NCBI RefSeq assembly: GCF_023973825.1
Contig: NC_090121.1
Location: 62,001-126,000 of the forward strand
Source of the DNA: Plasmodium brasilianum
Taxonomy: Eukaryota > Apicomplexa > Aconoidasida > Haemosporida > Plasmodiidae
Reading direction: 5' to 3'
DNA length: 64,000 bases
In this document: piece after piece, positions 37,600 to 50,414 of the stretch
Layout: each line of letters starts with the position of its first letter
Position numbering within the stretch: the stretch's first letter is position 1
Translations under genes and position numbers: made by a program
The notes under the pieces: model-generated
What the model saw: the letters and a program-made list of their open reading frames with translations, nothing else
What the model was told of the DNA's origin: nothing
The model's database searches: none

Positions 37600-40360
37600 A
37601 TGGAAAATTGTGATACCACGGTAATATTCATTATTCTTTTAATATGAATAAATTTGTGGATAAATTATTTGTTTATGATAAACAAAAATTATAATATAAA
37701 TAACGCAAAAAATTAATGCTTACATAATTCCTAATATTTTTTTTTAATATAGAACTACTCTGGTCTGGGTTATGGGGCATTACCATACATTCGGAATCCA
37801 GAATTTATTCAAGCTCGAAATCAAATTTTATCTCGCATTACAGCCTTAAAAGAAAAGACCCTTAAAGAAGAATTTAGGAAGGAATGCTTAGAATTATCTA
37901 ATTATCTAATTAAGTTAAAGAATAAACCTCCAAAATATACGAATCCTAAGCAGTGGGTCCCAGTACTTAGGAATTATTTTAAGAGTAAATTTGATGAGCT
38001 TACTGAACACGGTGGTTGTCCCATGATTTTCGAGCAGAATGAAAGAGATCTTTTAGAATTAAAACATGATGCACTAGACTACTGTGAAACAATTAAAGTA
38101 TATGAAAAAAAACTAAGGGCCTTCAAGAAAGGAGATAGTAGCACATATAATTGTAATAGTGATGCTGATTGTATAAGGCATTGTACGGAATATAAGGATT
38201 GGTTTACAAGTAAGAACGGACATTTCCAGAATACCAGAAATCTCATTAGTAAAAGTTGCATATTTAAACATTTATCATCGCATTTTCCTACAAAAAAATG
38301 CAACATACTGAATACTAGAATGTTAAATAAAGTTCCTGAATGCCTATGTATTAAACCAGAGGCAACTAGTCAACCTAGTTATAAAGAAAAAAAATTGAAC
38401 GACGTAGAATTAGATCAAAATAAATCTGAAGATGCGCTTATATCTCAAGATCAAAGTCTACAACAAATGGAACATCCACCTGACGGCCCACCTCATAGGC
38501 CAACAGAAAGGCAACCGGATAGTTCACCTGAAAGTTCATCTTCAGATCCATCTCAACTTCTAACAAAACATGAAGACAAGTCGATGGCAAATTCAGATAA
38601 TTTAGGTGCAGACACGCAACATACACATCCTGAAATAACACCAGCAAATACACATTTGGTATCTACAAAGGAAACAATACAGACTTCTACATTTCAACCT
38701 CCATTTACTCAAGAATTACAAAGTGATAGTGATTTAAAAGTTATTCCTGCTTCCTATGGAGCATTAATTTCTGAAATCCATCCTTCTACACCTGTAGATC
38801 ATAAAATTCAAGGTAATATTAATTCTACTTTCTTTTCGATTTTTGTAATAACTATACAAATTGATATATACATATATACAAATTTAATGCAGGCCCAGTA
38901 ACACATTCACATAACACATATGTATCATCATTTTTAATATCATTTCTTATTATTATTGTATCTTCCTTTTTTATTAAAGTAATATAAAATTATTAAAAAT
39001 ATTATAAATATTTGATTATTGTAATAATTTAATTTTTAAATATATTTCTTTTGCTTTGTAGTATGCTTTAATGGGGAAGATCAAAAAAAAAAAATATGTA
39101 AGAAGAAGACAAGTTAAATTTCTCAGAATACTGCTACCTTCACATTCTGTCAAAAAAGACATATTTTTATCAGATAATCATTTGGATCAGCCAATATATG
39201 ATGATGAAGAAATCATAAAAAAATTAAAAATACATGAACATAAAACTATGAAAAATACAAATTTGTTCAAGAGAAAAAAGGACAGATCCAAAACTATTAT
39301 AGAAGTACATATGGAAGTACTCGAAGAATTCCGAAATTTAGAATGGGAATTAAACAAAGGAGAATTTTTAGAATTATGTATAGAAGTATTCGCAAATGAG
39401 GAATATAGATCCTATCCTAATTTAATAAATTATGATCAAATGGAAAATATTAAATATAGCACTGATATTGAGGAAAAAAAAATTCTGTGGAATAAATGGA
39501 TAGAAAGACACGAAAATTTTTCTGAAATACTGAAAAAAGCAGATTGGTTTAATAATTTAAAAAATGAATGGAAAAAAGAAAAAGGTAAAGTAAAAGAAAT
39601 GCAAGAATTAAACAAGAAATGTTCAAACGTAAATCAAAAAGTTTCATTTTTAGAAAAAGAAAAAGATATATGGAGACAGTGGATATCAAGCAAGGTTAAA
39701 ACTATAGAACAGTACCTGGAACAGGACTGGTTTAAGGAATTTACAGATGAATTTAATAATATACCAGATGAATATAAAAATGAAGAAACTAAAAATAGTG
39801 TATCACTAATAAATATAGAAGAACTGGAACACAACAAAAACTGCGAAGAATTATATAAATATGTTAAAAAAAAATTACTAGAAAAACTATGTATACTTGT
39901 ATTTATGATGATATTAGAGGAATGCATAAAAGAGGAGCGTATAGAAAATAAAGAGTCATATTTTGATAATTCCATAAATGAATGTAAGTTAGAAGAAAAT
40001 TCAGATAGAAATAAACAAATAATAGAGCATATAATGGAAACTAACTGCAATATTTTGGAAAGTAGAAGAAATAAGAAAATTCATGATAACAAACGTCAAG
40101 AATGTTTTAGTGAGAACGTAGAAGACTGGATAAAAGAAGATGACTCGTTTTCAAATTCTACTCTAAATAAAAATGTTCTTGACAAATCAAATGATTTTAG
40201 AGAAAAATACTTTTTATAAATTGATGCATATATATCCAAAATAAATTCTAGCGGAACTCAAGTAAATCAAGTAATGTTTTTGAAATCGATATCTTAAATT
40301 TTCTAATATTCGAATGAAAAAAACGAAAAAGAATAATTCATTGTAATGAGTAATATAAAA
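36870..40360 (+). repeat. Inverted duplication, right arm (STP1 locus)
   Basis: Partner of the minus-strand arm at about 12950..16450. Conserved stretches run through the 5' flank (TTAGTTCACATATAAATT near 37441, AAGTAGAAAGATAT near 37523), all exons and introns, and parts of the 3' flank. An AATGAGTAAT stretch follows both stop codons at a similar distance. The edges are estimates by eye. Confidence 0.75.
37600..40219 (+). CDS. STP1: STP1 surface-type protein, four exons, intact
   Basis: Apparently intact STP1, 774 residues. Exons are 37600..37620, 37753..38812, 38893..38978 and 39062..40219, all with GT-AG introns and matching phases. Residues 1-7 are MENCDTT, and exon 2 opens NYSGLGYGALPYIRNPEFIQ. 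The ectodomain has about 11 cysteines before residue 220, including HGGCPM (C96), STYNCNSDADCIRHC and KVPECLCIKP. Residues of roughly 215-355 form a P/S/T-rich spacer. Exon 3 supplies the single membrane segment at about 370-388 (VSSFLISFLIIIVSSFF). Exon 4 (from 390) starts with a basic KKKKYVRRRQVKFLRI and continues as a Trp-rich tail (ILWNKWIERH, DWFNNLKNEWKKEK, DIWRQWISSK). There is no cleaved signal peptide, as in the family. Expected to sit in a membrane exposed to the host cell or serum; function unknown to me. Its 5' flank is duplicated upstream of the minus-strand copy. Confidence 0.92.
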
Positions 40361-43300
40361 GGGGAAATCAGACCTTAAATATGACGATCGAGAAGAAGTT
40401 TTAAATATATATATATATAGATTTTATGTATTTTTTCTTATTTTGATAATAATATCTATTAGAATATTAAATTAAAATTTTATTCGATTAAGTAGCAAGC
40501 AGTTAATACATATACCAAAAAAATAAAATTAATATTAATATTTTCCAGATATATTAATGTTATAGCTTTAAATCAAGATTATGAAAAATAAAAAAAAAAA
40601 AATCAGAAATTTTTCAAAATTATTTTTTAATTAACATAATGTTACTACTTAAAATTAGGTAATTATATATCATTATATTATTATTTTGTGTGAAGTTTTT
40701 TTCATATTTAGAAAGATCAAATACTTTCTATTCTTCGTACATTTTCATTATTCGATCGATATATGTTTTAATTAATATAAAAAATTTGTTAATAAAAAAA
40801 AAATATATATATTAACACATTAAAATAGTGAAAATACACAAATAATTAATATAAATAAATATATTATAAAATAAATATACTAAATACTTAATGAAAATTT
40901 GTTCAAATGTTATGATATAATATTTATTTCTCATATTAATAGTATACATTTATTATAAATTTGTAACACTTTATCTGTTATATATATCAGTATATTTTTT
41001 CTGAATTATTTTTATGCTCGCAAAATGGAAAAATCATATTTAAATATTCTATCCACTAATAAAGAATTTAATTTTTTTGCGTAGCAAATATTTTATGTTA
41101 AATGAAAAATATTCATATATATTTATTTATATTGTTAATATTAATTTTTTATTTCTTTTTTTGATTTATATTACATGTATAAAAATTCGGTGAGTAAATC
41201 ACCGAAATTATTAAAATAATGAATATATGATAATAATAAAATTAAGCTTAATATACAGTTTTCTACACTAACATGCATTTAATACTCGCTTTTATAAAAA
41301 TATATAAACAAATAATTAAAAAAAATTCTTATTTATTTTTTACTTTTCTTAATTTATAAATTATAAATTATTAATGTTTTCATTAAATCAAAGAAAAAAA
41401 AGTTAAATATTGAAAAGTGAATTAAACTTCAGTAAAATTATAAGCTTCAAAAATTTTTTATATCTAAGGGGAAACACAGGGAAAATATGATTATATTTTT
41501 AGAATTTGAAAAATATAATATATTTTCATTTTTTCTCTTTTTATCAAATTTCCAATTTTACATATTTTACATTATAAAAATAAAAATTTTTCAATAATTT
41601 TCCTTTTAGGATTTAAAGAGAATTACTAAATTTAGATTTTTAGTTTATTCTTTTTTTAATTACAGAATAATATTTTTCACTTTTCTATATAGTTAAAAAT
41701 ATTATTCGTTAATTTTATTTTTATAATATTTTATTATTTTATCTATATATATACTAATATTTATAAAATAAATCAATACAGTGTTATATGGTTGAAATTA
41801 TAAAACCCATTTTGATATATAATAATTTTTTACTGTTATTGTATATTATAAAAAAAAATACATTCTAAATTTTTATTTAATATTTTGTATTATGTAAAAA
41901 TGATAAGAACAACATTATGTTTATATTTATCCAGTAACATTATTGAAGAAATAATATTAATAAATAAAATAAAAAAAACATTTTTTTCTGATATAATGAT
42001 AATTATTAAGAGAAGTTAATACAACACTAAATAATGTATAGTATATATGAGAATTATTGTAATATAGTATCCTTATTATACATTAAAAAAATAGTCTCAT
42101 AAGTATATTTAGCATGAAGCATCAAAAAATATGAAGAAATTTATTTTCTATACTATTATAACATATTATACTAATAAGAGTATATCCAAATATTTAGAAA
42201 AAATATAAGAGATTTAACTAAAATAAAATATTTAATTTTTCCATTCAATCTGGTATTATTTAATTTTATAATATTTTTAAGTACCTAAAAAATTCCCTAT
42301 ATATATTATATAGGACAAATAGTTATAGTTATTTGCGTTTCTATTTAATTCTTTAAAAAGGTGTTAAATTGTATAAATAAAATACAAAGATAAAGTAAAA
42401 AAAAAAGATAATTTTAAAAATAATTTTGTAAATATTTCCATTAATATTATTTATAAAAAAAGCAACAACAAAATAATTTTTAGTAATACTGGTCATTTTA
42501 ATAAATCCACAATATATATATATATACATATCTTAATAGTATAACAGAACAATTCTAAATTTAATTTATCTATACTTTTCAGAAAAATAACAAAATAAAA
42601 TATCTATTTCTTTGAGGATCACAATTTCATTTGATAATAAGAATAAAAACAAATATATATATTGTGAAAACAGTTACATATGCATACATTTTTAATGTAA
42701 CTATTAATGTTTTTGTTATATTCCTAATAATAAACTTCATTCTTTGCACATACTATACTTCTAAATACTATTTTACAATTGGAAAACATAAATTATAGTA
42801 TATAATATCATAGTATTCACATTATAAAAAAAAGAAAATAAGAAAAGATAAATTTATCATTATAGCATATATTATTATTTAATATATTCAATACATCAAC
42901 GACAGTTGAACTTTTGTACAGAAACAATTTGGAAATTCCATTCTAGGCATTAATTAACATACAATATACACAATTTTTAAAAGGTAAAATCCAATTTAAC
43001 TCTTTTATATATTTGTATTATGTAACTAAATATGTGGTACTATAACTACATATAATTGAAAAAAATTAATTATATGTAACAAGACTAAAAAGAAATTTAT
43101 AAAATTTAAGAATTAATTTATTGTTTTTTCCTTGTCTAAAATATATATTTGTAGCTCCATAAAATTATATTATTAATAAAAAAAATAAAAATGTAAAAGA
43201 AAATATGGTAATAAAAATATTTTTAGTAATTATGATAATTTAAAAAACATTATATTTCTAGGAAATAATAACAATTACATATCACATGGAACACAATGAA

Positions 43301-45346
43301 ATCTAAGAAAACATTTAAGGTATTATTTTTCTTTTTATATTTCTATGGTAGCGATATATGTGTATATTTTTTATTTATTTACAGATAAATAATACGAAAA
43401 TCATGTATTAAATTACAAATTTTATGCATATTATATAAAATAAAATAAACACTTTATGAATATACCAATAAAAGAAGAAACATTTATATTACATAGTGTA
43501 TGTTCAATATAGTGTATGTATTTAATTATAAAAATATAATAAATTATATATATTACCATAACTGTATAATAATATATTGACACTGATACATATAAACAAA
43601 TTACTTTTCTAAAAAATAATTAATTAAAAAAAAATATGTAAAATCTTAAAATTTTCAATATTCTATATGATGCATATTACCCTACAGTAAAACACAAAAA
43701 TAAGGTAATTATTGTTTTATATTGTTCCTTCGCGTGTATTATATATATAAACATACTTTAAAACATTCTTAATTCTGGACTCCTAAATTATTCTTTTATT
43801 TAGAAGTTCTTATTTCTTCCCCATATTATAAATTCTTGCTTATATGAAAAAACACAACAGCGCATCTTAATTAATATTTTTATCTATTATTAATGATATA
43901 TAATGATAAAAATTACATAAAAATATATGCTTCAATTTTATAATTATTTTCTAAATATTCATGTAACTAATATATTTGATAATTTTTAGAATTGTTTTTC
44001 CTAAATTATTTTATTCACATTTGAACTATTAAAAATATTTACGTCAATTTAAAATAATTATATATATCAAGAAAAATGAAAGAACATTATATAAATAATT
44101 TTCATCTTTTTTGAAATATTCTAGTTCCTAAGAGAATTCATATGACATAAGAGAGTAGAATTATTAAATATATATATTTATTCCATACTTATATATCTAT
44201 TAATTCATATATATTTACATTAATCCCTTAATATTTTTTAAATCATTGTATATATAATGTTAATTGTAATAATTATTTAGCATAAATATAACTTTTCTTA
44301 TAATATATTAGGTACCTTTAATTTAACATGTTCTTAGTGTTATAATAATTAGGCATACGAGTTTTTTTATTTTGTTATTTTGTTTAAAAATTAATTAAAG
44401 CTTGCTATATATATATTCAGAGAAATTATTATTTTTTTACTTCTTCATTAAGTAATATTTTTACAGTCATCCTTATTATAAAATTACTAAATCTTTTGTA
44501 CAATACTATTATTACAATGATGTCTCATGATGTATTACCACACAAACATATATATGTTAATATAATCGCTAAAACCACTACCATTAAGAGTTTTATGAAT
44601 ACATGTTTCATTCTACTCTAGAACATTATAGATATTTATTTTTTCTAATTATTTTATCTTTTTCAAAACATATTTAATGCTTTCTTATTAAAAATAAGTT
44701 TCCTTATATATATCTAATGTAATTCTTACAAAAAAAAAAGACAACAAATTAAAGTATAATTTTTTCCCTTTTCTATATTTCATATGAATAAATTCATTAC
44801 ATAAAAACTTGCATATGTAATTTCCTTATGCATATTATTTATTATTACATGTATACACTTCCTTGGATACTTGATTGTCTATAGTGAAAATTATGGATAT
44901 ATATATAAACGCATAAATACATATATGAAATGTTTTCTGTCAAACTATGACCAATTAATAATTTTAGTGTTTTCGTTTATACATTTATCTTTCATACTTT
45001 TGTATTTTATATATATTTTTTTTTTTTATTTCCTCTATATTTATAATGAATATATTAATTAATCTCCATATAGAGATCTTTAATATAGGTAATCAAAAGT
45101 ACTTTAACAACTATGACATAATAAAAAATGCGTCCCAGTTAAACGAATTTACTTTCCAACTAATTAATTTGAACATGTCATGGTTCATTTGACTTTTATT
45201 GTTTAATCTTTTTTATCCCTTTTCTTTACTAGTATCCTTAAAAGAAGTAACTTCTTCAAAGAGCATCACGCCGCGTTGCTATTTTACGTTCTTATTTATC
45301 TGAATTTTTCAAGCGTTCCAATCTCTCTTATGTATAAAAACTTATT
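40220..45346. other. Intergenic region with a solo exon relic and a duplicated unit
   Basis: The first 140 bases are STP1 3' flank. A relic leader exon lies at 42172..42248 (minus), and the sequence from there to about 44300 is the left unit of a degenerate 3.6-3.7 kb tandem duplication. The 63-codon ORF at 44871 is low-complexity. A GC-richer stretch, CATCACGCCGCG near 45266, is probably part of the decayed 3' end of the 45 kb pseudogene. Confidence 0.5.
42172..42248 (-). pseudogene. Solo leader exon of an exported-protein gene, start lost
   Basis: Reads LNGKIKYFILVKSLIFF and then LNIWIYSY in one frame. It aligns residue by residue with exon 1 of the 45 kb pseudogene (MNGKINYFILVKNFIF). The ATG is TTG here, and a GTATAA donor is still present. 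No second exon is recognisable to its left down to the STP1 3' end. The upstream flank (to the right) is conserved with the 45 kb and 60 kb copies, which confirms it as a copy of the same gene. Confidence 0.65.
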
Positions 45347-45875
45347 CTAAATATATAATAGTTTTTCAAAGAAATTATCTATCGATATAAATGGTTTACA
45401 TATAACTGACGCGTATTCCTTGCCTAACTTGTTGGATGAACATATTGAATTATCTTTGCCTGTAGATTCAAGATTATCTTCTTTATTTTCTGAATTATAA
45501 TATTCATTTCTAAGTAATGTATCTCTAAATATTACATTTTTTGTTTTGCATTTACTTTCTGATAATAATTTGTCATTCTTTGAATTTAATGTTCTATTTT
45601 CATAATTAATATAATCTAAAGATTTATCAATGATGCACTACAAGGAAAAGAACATATTTTTGTATTTATAATATGATATATTTATTTACTGCCAAAGAAA
45701 ATTTTCATATAAATTTGTATATTTATCTATATATTATATGATATTCCAATAACTATAAACAATATTTTCTGAGAAGTTATCATTATTTCTCAAGGTTGAA
45801 ATTAGAACATAGCCAAATAAAAAGGATAAATATAAAATTTTTAACTAATATAAAATAATTTATTTTCCCATTCAT
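45347..45875 (-). pseudogene. Truncated exported-protein gene, splice donor lost
   Basis: A coding stretch easily missed because exon 2 has no internal start. Exon 1 (45792..45875) encodes MNGKINYFILVKNFIFIL and continues FIWLCSNFNL, a hydrophobic leader. The base after the exon gives GA instead of the GT donor. Exon 2 starts at 45637 after TTGTAG and stays open for 96 codons to TAG at 45347..45349. It contains NDKLLSESKCKTKNVIF, an acidic middle, and a final SIDNFFEKLLYI. It aligns with the first half of exon 2 of the 59 kb gene (NNLLSESENVTENAIFIEEK to VIDKFFEKN). The membrane half present there is missing here. GC-richer, gene-like sequence continues to about 45180 without a readable frame. 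With donor and C-terminal half lost this is a pseudogene, though its exon 2 frame is surprisingly clean. Confidence 0.7.
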
Positions 45876-48800
45876 ATTGGAATCATTGGATGTTATAATA
45901 TCTTTAATTAGATAAAAATTCATGGAATATTCAAAAATTCCTCATAAACAGTATTGTTATATGCATTATTAAATTTTCTTTTTAAAAAGGAATTAAATTT
46001 CATAAATAAAATACAAATGTAAATTATATTACAGAAAAGATAGTTTTAAAAATATTTTAGAATATATATCCAATAAATATTTATTTATGAAAAATTAAAC
46101 ATTATTTAAAATAACTGTTTTTTAAATTTATCATGTTAAATAATCGCTCAATATATATATATACACTAATCATCTAATAGAACAATTTAATATATTGTTT
46201 ATTAATATTTCTCAAAAATAAAGTAATACATATTCATTGAAGTTTAAATTTTTCATTTTGCATTAAAAATAATATATATATATTAACCGAATACGTACAT
46301 TAATATGTATTAATCATATAGCTATTAAATTTTCCCTTTTTTTCTATAAATAAACATAGCTTTATGTACTTACTATACATTATAAGCCTTATTTTGTAGT
46401 AAACATTATAAACAGTTATATTGAATGTAATAACGCTAACAATATGTAAAAATAAAAAATAAACAAATAAAATTTTTTATTGCACAAATTATGAGCTTAT
46501 ATGTGATATATACCAAGGATATATGAAATATTGATTTACTTTTATTTTGTTAGTTGCTTTCTTCGAAAGCATTCACCTAGCAAAATTTTTATATTTAAAA
46601 AAAAAAAATCTAAATTAAAGTTTTTATAATTTTTAATCAAATTATTGTATATTTAATATTATAATTATTACATATTTTAAATAACTGTATTTATCATAAC
46701 TGACAGTAAATATTTTAAATTTGAGGATTCCATTATTTTCGACTTTTTTCTTTTTTTCTAAGAATAAAAAAAATATGTATATTCAATATATCTATATCAA
46801 AAAAATAATAATCATAATCATAAAGTAAATTTTGTAAAAATTTATCTTTATTAATTATGATAATTTAAAAGAATATTACATAAAACAATTAGCATCAAAA
46901 ATTAAACCACAAACATATGCTAAAGTAAAATATATGATAAAATTTAGAAATATATTTGATATAATAATGCTTTTCTGAGAATTTTATAGAGCAGATAACT
47001 GCTATTTATTTTTTTTTATTTATAAATAATTAATAATCTCGATTAAGTATCATATTACAACTTTTATTCAACTAATTTAAATGAAATATGTTAGATGCAT
47101 TATGGAATATACCTATGAAAGTAGAAATGTTTATAACCATGTACTTGTTCCCCTTATTGTTTATTGAACATAGTTAATTGTGATAATTATAAAAATTTTA
47201 TATATTAAATGTATTATTTTAATTCTATGCTAATATGTTCGTAGTAATTTTTCAAATCATATTACTGTTCTAAAATATATATAATTAATTAACAAAAAAA
47301 AATAAAAAATATATTAAATTTATTTTATGCAATATAGCTCATATTATCCTATATTGTTAAACAAAATTAAATAATTATTATTTTATTAAGCGCTTTTTTA
47401 TTCTTATATTATACATATATAAATATACATAGTTATAATGGTGCATAGAAGGATATGAATTTTCTTACCATAAAATGTCATATTACTTGAATGCTGACTT
47501 AGCTAAATGCTATAAATTTGTATTTATATAAAAAAAATATAATAGCTTATCTTAATAATATACAATATATTTTGTGAATAATATATAATGATACAAATTG
47601 TACAAACCTATAAGATTCCTTTTGTTAAAACTTTACTAAAATGTCGTCTTACTGATTGAATTAACAATTTATAGGAATATATATTTCGTCTAAATTATTT
47701 TTGATATCTTATGTGTATAAAAATTATCCATGATTATTTAAAATAATTAATTATTCATATTCATCCAAATGAAAGAATGACCTATAAATAATTTCGATTT
47801 TTTCTTGAAATATTAAATTTGTTCTTCAATAATTGCATGCAATATAAATGAATAGTATTATTAAATATATGTATATTTGGTAATATATATATGTATATAT
47901 TTATATTAACCCCTTAGTATTTTTGACTTCTAGCATATAATTTCACTTATAAAAATTATTTCTTATTAATACGTCCTATACAATAACAGATTATACTTCT
48001 ATATAGTAACGACCTTATTTTTATATGATGATGAAGAGTAAGTCTTTTTGCATTTCAGTAACTTTAGAAATATATGATAACATAATTTTTCATTTAAATT
48101 TTTTTTTTCCTATTGTTTCATTTATTAACAGTTTTACAATTATTTCTACTACAAAAATATTGAATATTTTGAACTATGCAAATACTAACAAAAGGTCTAC
48201 TAAATTAAGCAATACAGACTTATACACATTAATAAATTACGATCAGCAAAATTTCGATTTCATTTAAATGCTTTTTTACAATGATATATTTTTCAATTTA
48301 AACTAGTACTTTATTAATATTAACTTTATATTAATGAAACTACTATCTTCAAAACATATGTAATGCATTCATTTCGAATACAATTTACATACATTTAACT
48401 AATATAAAGTTAACAAAAAAGAAAGTTAAATTAATTAATGCTCTTATGCAAAAATATATAATTCAGAAGATATATAGAACAAATACAGGAAGAACACAAA
48501 TAAAACAACAAAATTCTATTTTCTAAGTGTTATTTCCCTTATACATAAGGGTTATTAATATAACACATAGAGAAACAATTAAAATAAACAAATATAACAG
48601 TCTATGTTTAATATAAATAATTTAATCTAATACTAACCATGCATTGTAAAGTATATGAGCATGTAACTTATAATAATAGTATTAACAACTTAAAGCACAA
48701 TAAAAATAAAAAATAAAAATTATCTTTTATCTACTATTTAAAATGTCTTGAATGTAGTATACCTTTTTGCATCTTACATTACATTTTAATTATTAATTAA

Positions 48801-49555
48801 ACAAATTATTTCGTAACTACGAAAAGACACCAAAGCTAAATAAATAAATAATAATTACCATATATACTATTAAAAATAACTCGTATTAACTATTTTATTA
48901 AGCTCCATTGGTTTCGTTTTTTCAAATTTATTCTTAGCTGTTATAAAAGGAATATATATTTTAAATAAAATAAAATGTATGATGGTAACACTCATAATAC
49001 ATGTGATTCACTTGTTCTTTAAATATTAACAAAGCAATAACAAAACAAATTATAATATAACCATATAACTATGTTTATTTATTTCGCTATTTCATATGAA
49101 AAACAGGATATATCAGTTTGTAGTTCAAAACAAATCATATATTTCTTTACTTATGTCATCAGACAATCATCTAAGACAAAAACCCATTAAAAATAAGAAT
49201 AATCTTTAGATATAAAAATATATATTATCTTAATATTTTAACAAATTTATATCAATTGAACTTTGGAACATCAATATTTAAGCAAAAAAATATATATATA
49301 ATGAAAATCCCGTAATATACACAAATATTTATATGAACGACAATATTGTGTTAATTTAATAAACTATATTAAAATAGTAGTTGAAAATACTAAAACGTTC
49401 ATATTCAAATGATGTTAAATGTTTCTATTTTTAATTTTACTTATCAAAAAATCCCCGCAAATGCAATTGGATATATGATATCTAAACAATTATATAATTA
49501 TTTTTTACGTGAGTATATCGGTTAGTAATTTACAGAACTTACTTATTATAAACGA
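45876..49555. other. Intergenic region, right tandem unit, no intact gene
   Basis: Upstream flank of the 45 kb pseudogene (second unit of the tandem duplication, to about 47960), then AT-rich sequence. An 80-codon ORF at 48025 has no recognisable feature or partner and is not called. The segment beyond 48300 is downstream of the minus-strand gene at 49556. Confidence 0.5.
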
Positions 49556-50414
49556 CTACATACTAGGGAAATAACTGTAATCTCTATCATGAATATCATT
49601 CATTATATGCAATGAATCCTCATTTTTTTTAATTTTTTTGCAGATATATGCAATCAATAATAAAATTAAAAAACTCAGTATCAAGATAATTACTACAGTT
49701 ACCACAATTGATGTTACAGAGGAGGAACCACCCGAGTTCGAGTTATAATTTGATATATAAGAAATTAAATAAATTACTAACGGAAGAAATACAGGCAAAC
49801 AAGAAAGCATTTTATATTTATTATTTGTCTTCTTTCTTAAATTCTCTATATTAGCATTCGTAGCACCCCTAATACTATCTAGAAAATGTATATTATCTAG
49901 CTTTCTTTTTTCAAAATATGAATCTCCCACAGTGTATACAAAAGATTTATCTTTTCTTTCTGCTTCATAGCCTTTGATATTATTTAATGAACATTCATTT
50001 TTTTTTTTTTTTTTCCTTTGGTTAATACATCATTAAAAGTATCTTTCTCTTCATATTTTCGCAAGTCTCGAATACTAGAATTCAACGTGTCATTATTTAA
50101 ACCATTTTCTTGTTTATGTTTCGCTAGTAATCGATGAATTCTTGTATCTAATGTTTTACTTATATTGTAGTGCTCAAGCAGGTATTTGTTAAGCATACTC
50201 TAAAAAGATTAAGAAAATACTTATTGTTTAAAGGAAGAAATATCCTCATACTAATAAACAGTACTATAAAAAAACAATAAATAAAAAATACGAATAAAAA
50301 AAATATACTTAACTAATATTCATATACCATATCATTGTAAAAATGACATATCCAAGTTAAAAGGAAAAAAGTACCAATTTTAATAAAAAAGATTAACTTA
50401 GTTTCTTGTTCCAT
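49556..50414 (-). pseudogene. Exported two-TM protein with frame change in A17 tract
   Basis: Two-exon exported-protein gene, nearly complete. Exon 1 (50328..50414) encodes MEQETKLIFFIKIG and ends TWICHFYNDM. An ATG one codon earlier (50417) is also in frame, but relatives start MEQ. Intron GTATAT to TTTTTAG; exon 2 starts at 50199 in phase 0. It reads SMLNKYLLEHYN, the export-like RIHRLLAKHKQ, and an acidic stretch to GKKKKK at the T17 tract 49998..50014 (A17 on the coding strand). Read straight through, the frame ends at 49984. With one more A it continues without a stop through ECSLNNIKGYEAERKDK, YFEKRKLDNIHFLD, two membrane segments (near 49780 and 49660) and ends at 49556, about 243 residues. 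Either a slipped homopolymer, an assembly error or a length-switched gene. The central region differs from the fam-type genes; function unknown. Confidence 0.78.
49998..50014. repeat. T17 homopolymer inside a coding exon
   Basis: Seventeen T on the plus strand, encoding a lysine run in the minus-strand gene. Its length decides whether the two halves of that gene are in one frame: 18 or 15 bases would join them, and 17 does not. Confidence 0.9.

Larger units (their letters stand above)
42172..47960 (-). repeat. Degenerate tandem duplication, two units of about 3.6-3.7 kb
   Basis: Unit 1 runs from the leader exon at 42248 to about 44300, and unit 2 from the leader exon at 45875 to about 47960. 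Both share the same order of landmarks at 3.63-3.7 kb offset. Examples are AAAAAGGxxTTAAATTxxATAAATAAAATACAAA near 42357 and 45986, a poly-AT stretch followed by TAGxACAAT near 42510 and 46150, AATTATGATAATTTAAAA near 43228 and 46853, and GCxxATCTTAATxATAT near 43862 and 47544. A third, more distant unit begins upstream of the 60 kb gene. Edges are approximate. Confidence 0.6.

Noticed and set aside
45240..45310. GC-richer stretch with CACGCCGCG as a possible ncRNA or regulatory island
   Set aside because: It lies directly beyond the truncated frame of the 45 kb pseudogene and is more simply its decayed 3' coding part; no stable fold was evident by eye.
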